A stretch of DNA of 14,136 nucleotides, from contig DDIS01000003.1 of NCBI GenBank assembly GCA_002338615.1, positions 1,025 to 15,160 on the forward strand, written 5' to 3'. Position numbers and translations under genes: made by a program. Of this stretch, positions 6,662 to 14,136 are shown piece after piece; positions within the stretch are counted from its first letter, which is position 1; each line of letters starts with the position of its first letter. This stretch comes from Proteobacteria bacterium UBA1844 (lineage in GTDB: Bacteria > Pseudomonadota > Gammaproteobacteria > Steroidobacterales > Woeseiaceae). Below the pieces are notes generated by a model. The model did not search any database and was not told the DNA's origin. It saw nothing but the letters and a program-made list of their open reading frames with translations.

Positions 6662-8608
6662 ATGCCTTGCCGAGCACCTTATCGCTGGTTGATGGCGCTG
6701 TTGCTCGCGACTTATGCGCTTATCAGCGGGCCAGCACTCGCAGCCGACAGCACCGAAACCAAAGCCAAGCAAATTTGGCAGCTTCTGGACTATGTGGCTG
6801 TCGATTACGGCGGTGCCGTAGCCAATGGCACGGTGCTGAAGGCGTCGGAATATGCAGAGATGCAGGAGTTCGTCGCCACCGCCGAGCGTCAATTGGGCGA
6901 GCTACCGAGTAAGACCGACAAGGCGCGCTTGCTGCAACAAGCTACGGAGCTTCGCCGCGCAGTAGCGAATAAAGCTGATCCAGCCATCGTGGCGCAACTG
7001 GCGCATGCGCTATCCAGCGCCGTGCAAAAAGCGTATCCATTCCCGGTGGCCCCAGCCGCCGTACCGGACTTGGCGCGGGGTGCGCAGTTGTTTCAGGCGC
7101 AATGCGCGGCCTGTCATGGCATGCAAGGGCACGGTGATGGCCCCTTGGCTACCTCCCTGAACCCCAAACCAACCGCGCTGGCCGAGCACTTGCGGGCGCG
7201 GGAGCGCAGCTTGTTCGCACTACATCAGATCATCAGCAACGGCGTCCCAGGGACTGCCATGCAAGGCTTTGGCTCATTATCGGACGAGGATCGCTGGGCG
7301 CTGGCATTCTTTGTCGGTACGTTGCCCTATGTACAGAGCGACAAGACCGCAGGGGCAAAGCTTTGGCAAACGAATGGGCAAGCCCGTCAAACGGTTGCCA
7401 ATCTGGAAGCATTGACGCAAACCTCCGAGCATGTCTTGGCGGACAAGCTGGATGAACCCTCAGCTAAAGCGCTGACCGCATATCTTCGCGCTAACCCGAG
7501 TGCGTTGGACGCAAACAAGCCGAAAGGCACGGCAATAGCCAAGGCCAAGCTTGGCGAGAGCGTGGTTGCATTGCAAAACGGGGATCGTGCGACCGCAGCC
7601 AAGTTGGCCTTGTCCGCTTACCTTGATGGTTTCGAGCCCGTTGAACCGGCGCTCGCCACCCGCAACCGCCCGTTGTTCGAGCAGATCGAAGCTGCAATGG
7701 TGTCCTACCGAGCATTGGTGGCAAACGGTACTCCGGCCGAAGTGCAGGCCGCGCACCAACAGTTACACGGCTTGCTCGATGAAGCAGACAAAGTTCTTGC
7801 CCCTTCGGAGAACGATACCGTCGCGGCCTTTATCGGGGCATTGACTATTTTGCTGCGGGAAGGCTTAGAAGCGTTGTTAGTGGTCGTCGCCATGCTGGCA
7901 TTTCTCAAGAAGGCCGAACGCCGGGATGTCGGGGTCTATGTGCATGCAGGATGGATGGCCGCACTGGCGGCAGGTGGCATCACTTGGGGCGTGGCGACCT
8001 ATTTGGTCGGCGTCAGCGGTGCGAGCCGGGAATTGACGGAAGGCTTTTCTTCACTGTTTGCGGCTGTGGTCCTGCTCGGCGTCGGAATGTGGATGCACCA
8101 AAAGAGCGTCGCCGGTCGCTGGCAGATTTACCTCAAGGAAAAGCTATCCTCGGCGCTCAACAAGCGCACGGCGTGGTTCTTGTTCTCGCTGGCATTCGTC
8201 GCGGTGTACCGCGAGGTGTTTGAGACGGTACTGTTCTACGCCGCTCTTTGGACAGAGGGTAATGGATGGCCTCTGCTCGCTGGCCTGGGTACGGGCATGG
8301 CGCTTTTGGCGCTACTTGCAGTGGTACTGCTACGCACCAGCGCGCGATTGCCGATCGGGCAGTTTTTTGCGGCCAGTTCTATGCTGGTAGCAGTGCTCGC
8401 GGTGATCCTGGCTGGCAAGGGCATTGCGGGTCTGCAAGAGGCCGGACTCCTGCATACCAGTCCGATTGCAATCCCTCGGATCGATTTGCTTGGCATCTAT
8501 CCGTCGTGGCAAACGGTCCTAGCGCAGTTTGTCGTTCTGCTCACCACTGTGGTGGCTTTCACTATCAATCTGCGTTCGACGCGGCAGAGGGCAACGCGGC
8601 GAAGCTGA
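6662..8608 (+). CDS. pbrT: PbrT-like permease: periplasmic cytochrome c domain fused to FTR1-type metal transporter
   Basis: The 648-residue protein begins with a signal peptide (LMALLLATYALISGPALA, cleavage likely near residue 28). A helical periplasmic region follows, then a c-type cytochrome domain with C148-A-A-C151-H152 and later methionines that could serve as the sixth haem ligand. A second periplasmic segment leads to an FTR1-type membrane domain from about 390 to 640. That domain carries both REXXE metal motifs, REGLE at 399-403 and REVFE at 517-521. FTR1 proteins import Fe(III) coupled to oxidation, and PbrT is the pbr member credited with lead uptake. It follows pbrBC by 19 bases but has a candidate promoter and Fur-like box of its own. 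The ribosome binding site is poor; ATG at 6692 is an alternative start. Whether it moves lead or iron is open. Confidence 0.85.
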   Translation: MPCRAPYRWLMALLLATYALISGPALAADSTETKAKQIWQLLDYVAVDYGGAVANGTVLKASEYAEMQEFVATAERQLGELPSKTDKARLLQQATELRRAVANKADPAIVAQLAHALSSAVQKAYPFPVAPAAVPDLARGAQLFQAQCAACHGMQGHGDGPLATSLNPKPTALAEHLRARERSLFALHQIISNGVPGTAMQGFGSLSDEDRWALAFFVGTLPYVQSDKTAGAKLWQTNGQARQTVANLEALTQTSEHVLADKLDEPSAKALTAYLRANPSALDANKPKGTAIAKAKLGESVVALQNGDRATAAKLALSAYLDGFEPVEPALATRNRPLFEQIEAAMVSYRALVANGTPAEVQAAHQQLHGLLDEADKVLAPSENDTVAAFIGALTILLREGLEALLVVVAMLAFLKKAERRDVGVYVHAGWMAALAAGGITWGVATYLVGVSGASRELTEGFSSLFAAVVLLGVGMWMHQKSVAGRWQIYLKEKLSSALNKRTAWFLFSLAFVAVYREVFETVLFYAALWTEGNGWPLLAGLGTGMALLALLAVVLLRTSARLPIGQFFAASSMLVAVLAVILAGKGIAGLQEAGLLHTSPIAIPRIDLLGIYPSWQTVLAQFVVLLTTVVAFTINLRSTRQRATRRS

Positions 8609-8637
8609 TTCAAGGCGCTTGCCTATCTCGCAAACAG

Positions 8638-8757
8638 TGTCAGTTTGAGCTATACCCTAATGCAACGTCAGGGGAGAGACTAGAATCACGTCAGGATAGA
8701 GTCCAATACTCTATTTATTGACATCATCAGTCAAGAGTCATAGATTTCAACTTGACA
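8638..8757 (+). other. res site: three resolvase-binding subsites
   Basis: The 169-base gap between pbrT and tnpR holds a Tn21-like res site. Subsite I is about 8638-8670 (TGTCAG ... ACGTCA) and is where cointegrates should be cut. Subsite II is about 8687-8723 (ACGTCA ... TTGACA). Subsite III is about 8729-8757 (CAGTCAAGAG ... TTGACA). Each has inward-facing TGTCA/CGTCA-type half sites. Boundaries are by eye, using resemblance to Tn21-subgroup res. The tnpR promoter lies across II and III. Confidence 0.75.
8718..8746 (+). promoter_or_regulatory. tnpR promoter within res
   Basis: A perfect -35 TTGACA (8718-8723) and a -10 TAGATT (8741-8746, 4 of 6) are 17 bp apart, with transcription expected to start near 8753, just before the GGAGG of tnpR. 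The -35 is part of subsite II and the -10 part of subsite III, so bound resolvase should repress tnpR and tnpA, as is known for this family. Confidence 0.6.
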
Positions 8758-8777
8758 CATCACCCCTTGGAGGCACT

Positions 8778-9335
8778 TTGTACGGTCAACGCATCGGCTA
8801 CGTTCGCGTCAGCAGCTTCGATCAGAACCCGGAACGGCAATTGGAAGGGGTTCAGGTGGCGCGGGTGTTTACCGACAAAGCATCTGGCAAGGACACTCAG
8901 CGCCCCGAGCTGGAAAGGCTGCTCGCCTTCGTGCGCGAAGGCGACACCGTGGTGGTTCACAGCATGGATCGGCTGGCGCGCAATCTGGATGACTTGCGCC
9001 GCATCGTGCAGGGTCTGACCAAGCGCGGCGTGCGCATCGAATTCGTCAAAGAAAGTCTGGCCTTCACCGGCGAGGACTCGCCAATGGCGAATTTGATGTT
9101 GTCGGTCATGGGTGCGTTTGCCGAGTTCGAGCGGGCATTGATCCGCGAACGGCAGCGCGAAGGAATCTCGCTGGCCCGGCAACGGGGTGCCTACCGGGGC
9201 CGCAAGAAGTCGTTGAACGATGAACAGATTGCCGAACTGAAACGGCGCGTCGCGGCGGGTGAGCAAAAAGCCCTGATCGCCCGCGACTTCGGCATCAGTC
9301 GTGAAACGTTGTACCAGTACCTGCGCGAGTCCTGA
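8778..9335 (+). CDS. tnpR: TnpR serine resolvase of the Tn21 subgroup
   Basis: This site-specific recombinase resolves the cointegrates made by TnpA by recombining two res sites. Taking TTG at 8778 as start gives 186 residues, the Tn21-subgroup length, beginning with the usual [25 protein letters not shown] at 8769-8773 sits 4 bases before it. A longer frame from 8718 would translate through res and is rejected. The catalytic Ser is residue 12 (VRVSS). The conserved [15 protein letters not shown] and [14 protein letters not shown] regions (here [19 protein letters not shown]) follow. The C-terminal helix-turn-helix is at about 160-182 ([17 protein letters not shown]). tnpA starts 2 bases after its stop, so the pair is one operon repressed by TnpR at res. 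Confidence 0.95.
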   Translation: MYGQRIGYVRVSSFDQNPERQLEGVQVARVFTDKASGKDTQRPELERLLAFVREGDTVVVHSMDRLARNLDDLRRIVQGLTKRGVRIEFVKESLAFTGEDSPMANLMLSVMGAFAEFERALIRERQREGISLARQRGAYRGRKKSLNDEQIAELKRRVAAGEQKALIARDFGISRETLYQYLRES

Positions 9336-9337
9336 GC

Positions 9338-12304
9338 ATGCCGCGTCGTTCCATTCTGTCCGCCACCGAGCGCGAAAGCCTGCTGGCATTACCCGATGCC
9401 AAAGACGATCTGATCCGGTACTACACGTTCAGCGACAACGATCTGTCAGTCATCCGACAGCACCGTGGCCCGGCGAATCGGCTGGGCTTCGCCGTTCAGC
9501 TTTGCTACCTGCGATTCCCTGGCGTCATCCTGGGCGCTGATGAGTCGCCATTTCCGCCCCTGCTGCGCATCGTGGCGTCGCAGCTCAAAGTGCCGGTCGA
9601 AAGCTGGGACGACTACGGGCAGCGGGAGCAGACCCGGCGCGAGCACCTGGTAGAACTGCAAACGGTGTTCGGCTTCCAGCCGTTCACCATGAGCCACTAT
9701 CGGCAGGCGGTGCATACGCTGACCGAGCTGGCCCTGCTAACCGACAAGGGCATCGTGCTGGCCAGCGCCTTGATTGAGCATTTACGGCGGCAGTTGATCA
9801 TCCTGCCCGCGCTCAACGCCATCGAGCGCGCCAGCGCCGAGGCCATTACCCGCGCCAATCGGCACATCTACGAAACCTTGTCCGAACCGTTGTCGAACGG
9901 GCATCGCCATCGACTCGATGAACTGCTGAAACGCCGCGACAACGGCAAAACGACCTGGCTGGCTTGGCTGCGCCAGTCGCCCGCCAAACCGAATTCCCGG
10001 CACATGCTGGAACACATCGAGCGTCTGAAAGCCTGGCAGACGCTCAACCTGCCTACCGGCATCGAGCGGCAGGTTCATCAGAACCGGCTACTCAAAATAG
10101 CCCGCGAGGGCGGCCAGATGACGCCTGCCGACCTGGCCAAATTCGAGCCGCAACGACGCTACGCCACCCTCGTGGCTCTGGCCATCGAGGGCATGGCCAC
10201 CGTCACCGACGAAATTATCGACCTGCACGACCGCATCCTGGGCAAGCTGTTCAATGCGGCTAAGAACAAGCATCAGCAGCTGTTCCAGGCATCCGGCAAA
10301 GCCATCAACGCCAAGGTGCGCTTGTACGGACGCATCGGCCAGGCGCTGATCGACGCCAAGCAATCGGGTGGCGACCCATTCGCTGCCATTGAGGCCGTCA
10401 TGTCCTGGGATGCGTTCGCTGTAAGCGTCACCGAAGCGCAGACGCTCGCCCAGCCCGAGGACTTCGATTTCCTTCACCGCATTGGCGAGAGTTACGCTAC
10501 CTTGCGCCGCTACGCGCCAGAATTCCTCGCTGTTCTTAAACTGCGAGCCGCGCCCGCTGCCAAGAACGTGCTCGACGCCATTGAGGTGCTGCGCGGCATG
10601 AACATCGACAATGCCCGTAAGGTGCCCGCTGATGCACCGACCGACTTCATCAAGAAACGCTGGGAAAAGCTGGTGATGACCGACGCCGGCATCGACCGAC
10701 GCTACTACGAACTGTGTGCGCTGTCGGAGTTGAAAAACTTGCTGCGCTCGGGCGACATCTGGGTGCAAGGTTCACGGCAGTTCAAAGACTTCGAGGACTA
10801 CCTGGTGCCTCCCGAAAAATTCGCCAGCCTCAAGCTGTCCAGCGAATTGCCGCTGGCCGTGGCCACCGATTGCGACCAGTACCTGAGCGAGCGCTTGGAA
10901 CTGCTGGAAGCGCAACTTGCCACGGTCAACCGCATGGCGGCAGCCAACGACCTGCCGGACGCCATCATCACCGAATCGGGCTTGAAGATCACGCCGCTGG
11001 ATGCTGCGGTGCCCGACACCGCGCAGGCATTGATCGATCAGACGGCGATGATTCTGCCGCACGTCAAGATCACCGAGCTGCTGCTCGAAGTCGATGAGTG
11101 GACGGGCTTCACCCGGCACTTTACGCACTTGAAATCAGGCGACCCGGCCAAGGACAAGAACCTGCTGTTGACCACCATACTGGCCGACGCGATCAACCTG
11201 GGCCTGACCAAGATGGCCGAGTCGTGCCCCGGCACGACCTACGCCAAGCTCGCTTGGCTGCAAGCCTGGCATACCCGCGACGAAACCTATTCGACAGCGT
11301 TGGCTGAATTGGTCAACGCCCAATTCCGGCATCCCTTCGCCGGGCACTGGGGCGACGGCACCACGTCATCGTCGGACGGCCAGAACTTCCGAACCGGCAG
11401 CAAGGCGGAGAGCACTGGGCACATCAACCCGAAGTACGGCAGCAGCCCAGGACGGACTTTTTACACTCACATCTCCGACCAGTACGCGCCATTCCATACC
11501 AAGGTGGTCAATGTCGGCGTGCGCGACTCGACCTACGTGCTTGACGGTCTGCTGTACCACGAGTCCGACTTGCGCATCGAGGAGCACTACACGGACACGG
11601 CGGGCTTCACCGATCACGTCTTCGCCTTGATGCACCTGCTAGGCTTCCGCTTTGCGCCGCGCATCCGCGACCTGGGCGACACCAAACTCTATATTCCAAA
11701 GGGCGAAACCGTCTATGACGCTCTGAAGCCGATGATCGGCGGCACACTCAACATCAAGCACGTCCGTGCCCACTGGGATGAAATCCTGCGGCTGGCTACC
11801 TCGATCAAGCAGGGCACGGTGACGGCCTCGCTGATGCTGCGCAAGCTCGGCAGCTACCCACGCCAGAACGGCTTGGCTGTCGCCCTGCGCGAGCTGGGGC
11901 GCATCGAGCGCACGCTGTTCATCCTCGACTGGCTGCAAAGCGTAGAGTTGCGCCGCCGCGTGCATGCCGGGTTGAACAAGGGCGAAGCGCGCAACGCGCT
12001 GGCCCGCGCAGTGTTCTTCAACCGGCTGGGCGAAATCCGCGACCGCAGCTTTGAGCAGCAGCGCTACCGGGCCAGTGGCCTCAACCTGGTGACGGCGGCC
12101 GTTGTGCTGTGGAACACGGTCTACTTGGAGCGGGCGACACATGCGCTGCGCGGCAATGATCATGCCGTCGATGACGCGCAGTTGCAGTACCTGTCGCCGC
12201 TCGGCTGGGAGCACATCAATCTGACTGGCGATTACCTCTGGCGCAGCAGCGCCAAGGTCGGCGCGGGGAAGTTCAGGCCATTACGACCGCTGCAACCGGC
12301 TTAA
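9338..12304 (+). CDS. tnpA: TnpA transposase of the Tn3 family, Tn21 subgroup
   Basis: The 988-residue transposase performs replicative transposition by binding the 38-bp ends. Its length equals that of Tn21/Tn501 transposases and no frameshift is seen. The N-terminal DNA-binding region begins [19 protein letters not shown]. The C-terminal DDE catalytic domain has candidate residues D680 (SSDGQNF), D753 ([12 protein letters not shown]) and E883 ([13 protein letters not shown]). Their spacing of 73 and 130 fits the Tn3-family pattern, and conserved [11 protein letters not shown] and [10 protein letters not shown] surround them. The stop codon lies inside the right inverted repeat, as is usual for this subgroup. 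It is transcribed with tnpR. Confidence 0.97.
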   Translation: MPRRSILSATERESLLALPDAKDDLIRYYTFSDNDLSVIRQHRGPANRLGFAVQLCYLRFPGVILGADESPFPPLLRIVASQLKVPVESWDDYGQREQTRREHLVELQTVFGFQPFTMSHYRQAVHTLTELALLTDKGIVLASALIEHLRRQLIILPALNAIERASAEAITRANRHIYETLSEPLSNGHRHRLDELLKRRDNGKTTWLAWLRQSPAKPNSRHMLEHIERLKAWQTLNLPTGIERQVHQNRLLKIAREGGQMTPADLAKFEPQRRYATLVALAIEGMATVTDEIIDLHDRILGKLFNAAKNKHQQLFQASGKAINAKVRLYGRIGQALIDAKQSGGDPFAAIEAVMSWDAFAVSVTEAQTLAQPEDFDFLHRIGESYATLRRYAPEFLAVLKLRAAPAAKNVLDAIEVLRGMNIDNARKVPADAPTDFIKKRWEKLVMTDAGIDRRYYELCALSELKNLLRSGDIWVQGSRQFKDFEDYLVPPEKFASLKLSSELPLAVATDCDQYLSERLELLEAQLATVNRMAAANDLPDAIITESGLKITPLDAAVPDTAQALIDQTAMILPHVKITELLLEVDEWTGFTRHFTHLKSGDPAKDKNLLLTTILADAINLGLTKMAESCPGTTYAKLAWLQAWHTRDETYSTALAELVNAQFRHPFAGHWGDGTTSSSDGQNFRTGSKAESTGHINPKYGSSPGRTFYTHISDQYAPFHTKVVNVGVRDSTYVLDGLLYHESDLRIEEHYTDTAGFTDHVFALMHLLGFRFAPRIRDLGDTKLYIPKGETVYDALKPMIGGTLNIKHVRAHWDEILRLATSIKQGTVTASLMLRKLGSYPRQNGLAVALRELGRIERTLFILDWLQSVELRRRVHAGLNKGEARNALARAVFFNRLGEIRDRSFEQQRYRASGLNLVTAAVVLWNTVYLERATHALRGNDHAVDDAQLQYLSPLGWEHINLTGDYLWRSSAKVGAGKFRPLRPLQPA

Positions 12305-12337
12305 CGTGCTTTATTTTCCGTTTTCTGAGGCGACCCC
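12300..12337 (-). repeat. Right terminal inverted repeat of the Tn3-family transposon
   Basis: This is the inverted copy of the left repeat (37 of 38 positions), ending TTTTCTGAGGCGACCCC at 12337. The one difference, A at 12304 where the complement of the left end has G, also forms part of the tnpA TAA stop. The next base outside, 12338, continues a traG reading frame. Confidence 0.95.
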
Positions 12338-13444
12338 AATCTGATCGTCGATCCGGACGGCAAGGGTCTGGAAACACACTGGCAGAAGACCGCACAGGCG
12401 CTGCTGGTCGGCCTGATTCTGTATGTGCTGTACAAATCGCAGCGGGACGGCATACCGGCCACCCTGCCGGCTGTCGATGCGTTATTGTCCGATCCGGACC
12501 ACGATATTCAGGAACTGTGGATGGAAATGGTGACGCAGGACTATCTGGACGGCCAAACACATCCGGTAATCGCCGCCGCTGCCCGCGATATGCTCGACCG
12601 TCCCGAAGAAGAAGCCGGTTCGGTATTATCCACCGTCAAGTCTTATCTGTCCTTGTACCGCGATCCGATCGTAGCAAACAATATCGGCGACTCAGACTTT
12701 TGTATTCGTGACCTCATGCACCATGACAACGCTGTCAGTCTGTACATCGTGTCACACCCGAATGACAAATCGCGGCTGCGCCCGTTAATCCGTATCCTGC
12801 TCAATATGATCGTGCGTAAACTCGCAGATCAGATGGCGTTCAGGAATGGGGAACCTGTCGCACACTACAAACACCGGCTGCTGCTGATGCTCGACGAGTT
12901 TCCAGGCCTTGGCAAACTGGAGATCTTTCAGGAATCTCTGGCATTTATCGCCGGCTACGGTATCAAGGCGTATCTGATCTGCCAGGACATCAACCAGCTT
13001 AAAAGCCGCGAGTCCGGTTACGGACATGATGAAGCGATTACATCGAACTGTCATATCCAGTCAGCGTTTGCCCCGAACCGTATTGAAACCGCAGAACACT
13101 TATCAAAGCTGACCGGCCAGACCACGGTAATCAGGGAGCAGATTACCACCAGCGGCAAACGCGCATCGATGATGCACGGGCATGTCACCCGCACGCTGCA
13201 GGAAACACAGCGCGCATTAATGACCCCCGATGAATGCATGCGCCTGCCCGGCGCCGTCAAGGACGCCAGCGGCAGAATTACAAAGCCTGGCGACATGATT
13301 ATTTATGCCGCAGGCTATCCGGCGATCTACGGCGTGCAGCCGCTGTATTTCCAGGATGAAACCTTTGCCGCACGCGCAAAGGTCAATCCACCAGGTTTTA
13401 GCGACCAGTTGACCGCTGCTGATACTGCCGGATTGCTGTCATGA
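12338..13444 (+). pseudogene. traG: 5'-truncated traG/virD4-type conjugative coupling protein
   Basis: From base 12338 the frame reads NLIVDPDGKGLETHW and continues for 368 codons, typical of the second half of TraG/VirD4 ATPases that link the relaxosome to the type IV secretion channel. The Walker B region (LLLMLDEFPGLGK) and the later QDINQLKSRESGYGHDEAI segment are present. The start, membrane anchor and Walker A loop are missing, cut off at the transposon's right end. RP4 TraG is about 635 residues, so roughly 40 percent is lost. A GTG at 12425 opens a 339-residue frame, but the homology begins before it, so this is not a native start. The remnant is in frame with tnpA but separated by the TAA at 12302 and a TGA at 12326. 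Without Walker A it cannot act as an ATPase. Confidence 0.9.
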
Positions 13445-14016
13445 CAAAACCGCTCAAAATGCTGACTGTATCTGTACTCACCATCAGTATCGGTTTGTTT
13501 GTACTGAGTATTGGGTTTCGTGTTTCGGGTATTTATCTCAACACCACGGCAAGTCTGCCGGTGGGGTTTTACCGGATTGTCGATGCACCGATTACAAAAG
13601 GCGCATACGTTGCATTCTGTCCGCCGCAGATGGACGGATTTGATAGGGCTATGGAAAGGGGTGTGCTGTTCTCAGGTGATTGTCCGGGTGGTTACGGCCA
13701 ACTGCTCAAGCAGGTTTATGCAGTTGAAAACGATCATGTTCGTATCGATCGCGCAGGCATTGGTATCAACGGTGAATTACTGCCTAATACTGCACAGGTT
13801 GCAACCAATCCGGCAGTCATCCAGTTACCGCAATACACGCTTGATGCGGTACTCAATGAATCGGAATACCTGCTGCTGGCAGACCTGCATCCCCATTCAC
13901 TCGATGCACGCTATTTCGGCCCATCGCATCAGTCACAGATTCTGCATGTCGTACGTGCGCAATTCACCTGGCATTCCCACAACAAGGAGTCTCACCATGA
14001 AAAAACCCGTCAATGA
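13441..14016 (+). CDS. traF: TraF, conjugative-transfer signal peptidase (S26 family)
   Basis: The 191-residue protein has one N-terminal membrane segment (about residues 8-30) followed by a periplasmic S26 peptidase domain. In RP4, TraF cyclises the TrbC pilin; a similar pilin-maturing role is inferred. Ser38 (TTASLPVGFYRI) and Lys90 (LLKQVYAV) form the catalytic pair, and Asp155 (SLDARYFGP) aligns with the third residue needed in RP4 TraF. Cys60 and Cys81 could form the disulfide seen in this family. The ATG overlaps the traG stop (ATGA), so it belonged to the same operon. With traG cut off, expression now depends on an internal promoter or on read-through from the transposon. The last residues run over the start of the next gene. 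Confidence 0.93.
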   Translation: MTKPLKMLTVSVLTISIGLFVLSIGFRVSGIYLNTTASLPVGFYRIVDAPITKGAYVAFCPPQMDGFDRAMERGVLFSGDCPGGYGQLLKQVYAVENDHVRIDRAGIGINGELLPNTAQVATNPAVIQLPQYTLDAVLNESEYLLLADLHPHSLDARYFGPSHQSQILHVVRAQFTWHSHNKESHHEKTRQ

Positions 14017-14136
14017 TGAAACAGATCCTGATATTCGCCTGAATGCATCGGCCACTCAGAATCAGCCCGCCCTGGAAAAGCTACTCGATGCACAAACACC
14101 GGGATTCCAGGCTGAATTCGATCCGGATGAAGCGCA
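13997..14136 (+). CDS. Start of a gene downstream of traF (unknown, 3' end outside window)
   Basis: An ATG at 13997 with a strong AAGGAG (13984-13989) opens a frame of 46 codons that runs off the right edge and overlaps the end of traF by 20 bases. The product begins MKKPVNDETDPDIRLNAS and continues ALEKLLDAQTPGFQAEFDPDEA, acidic and without membrane segments so far. Tight packing with traF suggests another transfer-operon protein. The family is not recognised. Confidence 0.65.
   Translation, partial: MKKPVNDETDPDIRLNASATQNQPALEKLLDAQTPGFQAEFDPDEA

Larger units (their letters stand above)
2562..12337 (+). mobile_element. Tn3-family (Tn21 subgroup) lead/heavy-metal resistance transposon
   Basis: The transposon is bounded by 38-bp inverted repeats at 2562-2599 and 12300-12337. 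The order is left repeat, pbrR (minus), pbrA, pbrBC, pbrT, res, tnpR, tnpA, right repeat. That is the Tn501-like plan with resistance cargo at the left and the transposition module at the right. tnpR and tnpA are full length for the Tn21 subgroup (186 and 988 residues), and both ends are present, so it should be able to transpose. The 5 bases outside the ends, GTAAA on the left and AATCT on the right, are not a target duplication. The left flank is an IS3 remnant and the right flank a traG remnant, so the present junctions do not record one simple insertion. Confidence 0.95.

Noticed and set aside
8718..8777. N-terminal extension of tnpR by 20 residues
   Set aside because: It would translate res subsites; TTG at 8778 has GGAGG 4 bases upstream and gives the subgroup length of 186 residues.
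10088..10768. 226-codon antisense frame inside tnpA, with similar antisense frames inside pbrA and pbrT
   Set aside because: These are shadow frames caused by GC-rich codon use in intact genes on the plus strand; no family-like features were seen.
12425..13444. Independent 339-residue TraG protein starting at GTG 12425
   Set aside because: TraG-like sequence continues in frame upstream to the transposon junction and Walker A is absent, so this is a truncated gene and not a short native one.
1..14136. CRISPR arrays, tRNA or rRNA genes, plasmid replication origin
   Set aside because: No regularly spaced repeats, cloverleaf-like or rRNA sequence, iteron series or rep gene was noticed by eye.

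Overview
The window reads as accessory DNA from a proteobacterium, most likely beta- or gammaproteobacterial. The supporting features are an RP4-type tra gene order, a Tn21-subgroup transposon and a pbr-type metal-resistance operon. The species cannot be named from the sequence. It is probably part of a conjugative plasmid or integrative conjugative element. No rRNA, tRNA, CRISPR array or obvious chromosomal housekeeping gene was seen.

Left region (1-2561): the 3' end of a SAM-dependent methyltransferase gene runs in from the left edge. It is followed by a relatively AT-rich type II toxin-antitoxin pair, a HigB-like toxin and a long HigA antitoxin with a fused ImmA/IrrE metallopeptidase domain. 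The pair has its own promoter and a perfect palindrome that could be the HigA operator. A short stretch resembling the start of an integron attC site follows higA. Then comes a broken IS3-family element: one end is present, the transposase is frameshifted and has lost its first catalytic Asp, and its 5' part is cut away.

Central region (2562-12337): a complete 9,776-bp Tn3-family (Tn21 subgroup) transposon with 38-bp terminal inverted repeats that differ at one base. Its cargo is a lead/cadmium/zinc resistance set. A MerR-type regulator (pbrR) is divergent from a P1B-ATPase exporter (pbrA). Downstream are a fused undecaprenyl-pyrophosphate phosphatase/signal peptidase II (pbrBC) and a cytochrome c-FTR1 permease (pbrT). 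In the accepted pbr model the ATPase exports Pb2+ and PbrB supplies periplasmic phosphate that precipitates it. pbrT has its own candidate promoter, overlapped by a 15/19 match to the Fur-box consensus. A three-part res site, tnpR and tnpA complete the transposon.

Right region (12338-14136): the transposon abuts the 3' part of a traG/virD4 coupling-protein gene that has lost its start and Walker A region. An intact traF (S26 peptidase) and the start of a further gene follow, all in overlapping or near-overlapping order. The 5 bases outside the two transposon ends do not match, so one flank was replaced after insertion. Conjugation by this element is probably disabled unless another coupling protein is present.

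No wholly new system is evident. The best leads are the Fur-like control of pbrT, the flank rearrangement, and the possible integron origin of the higBA unit.
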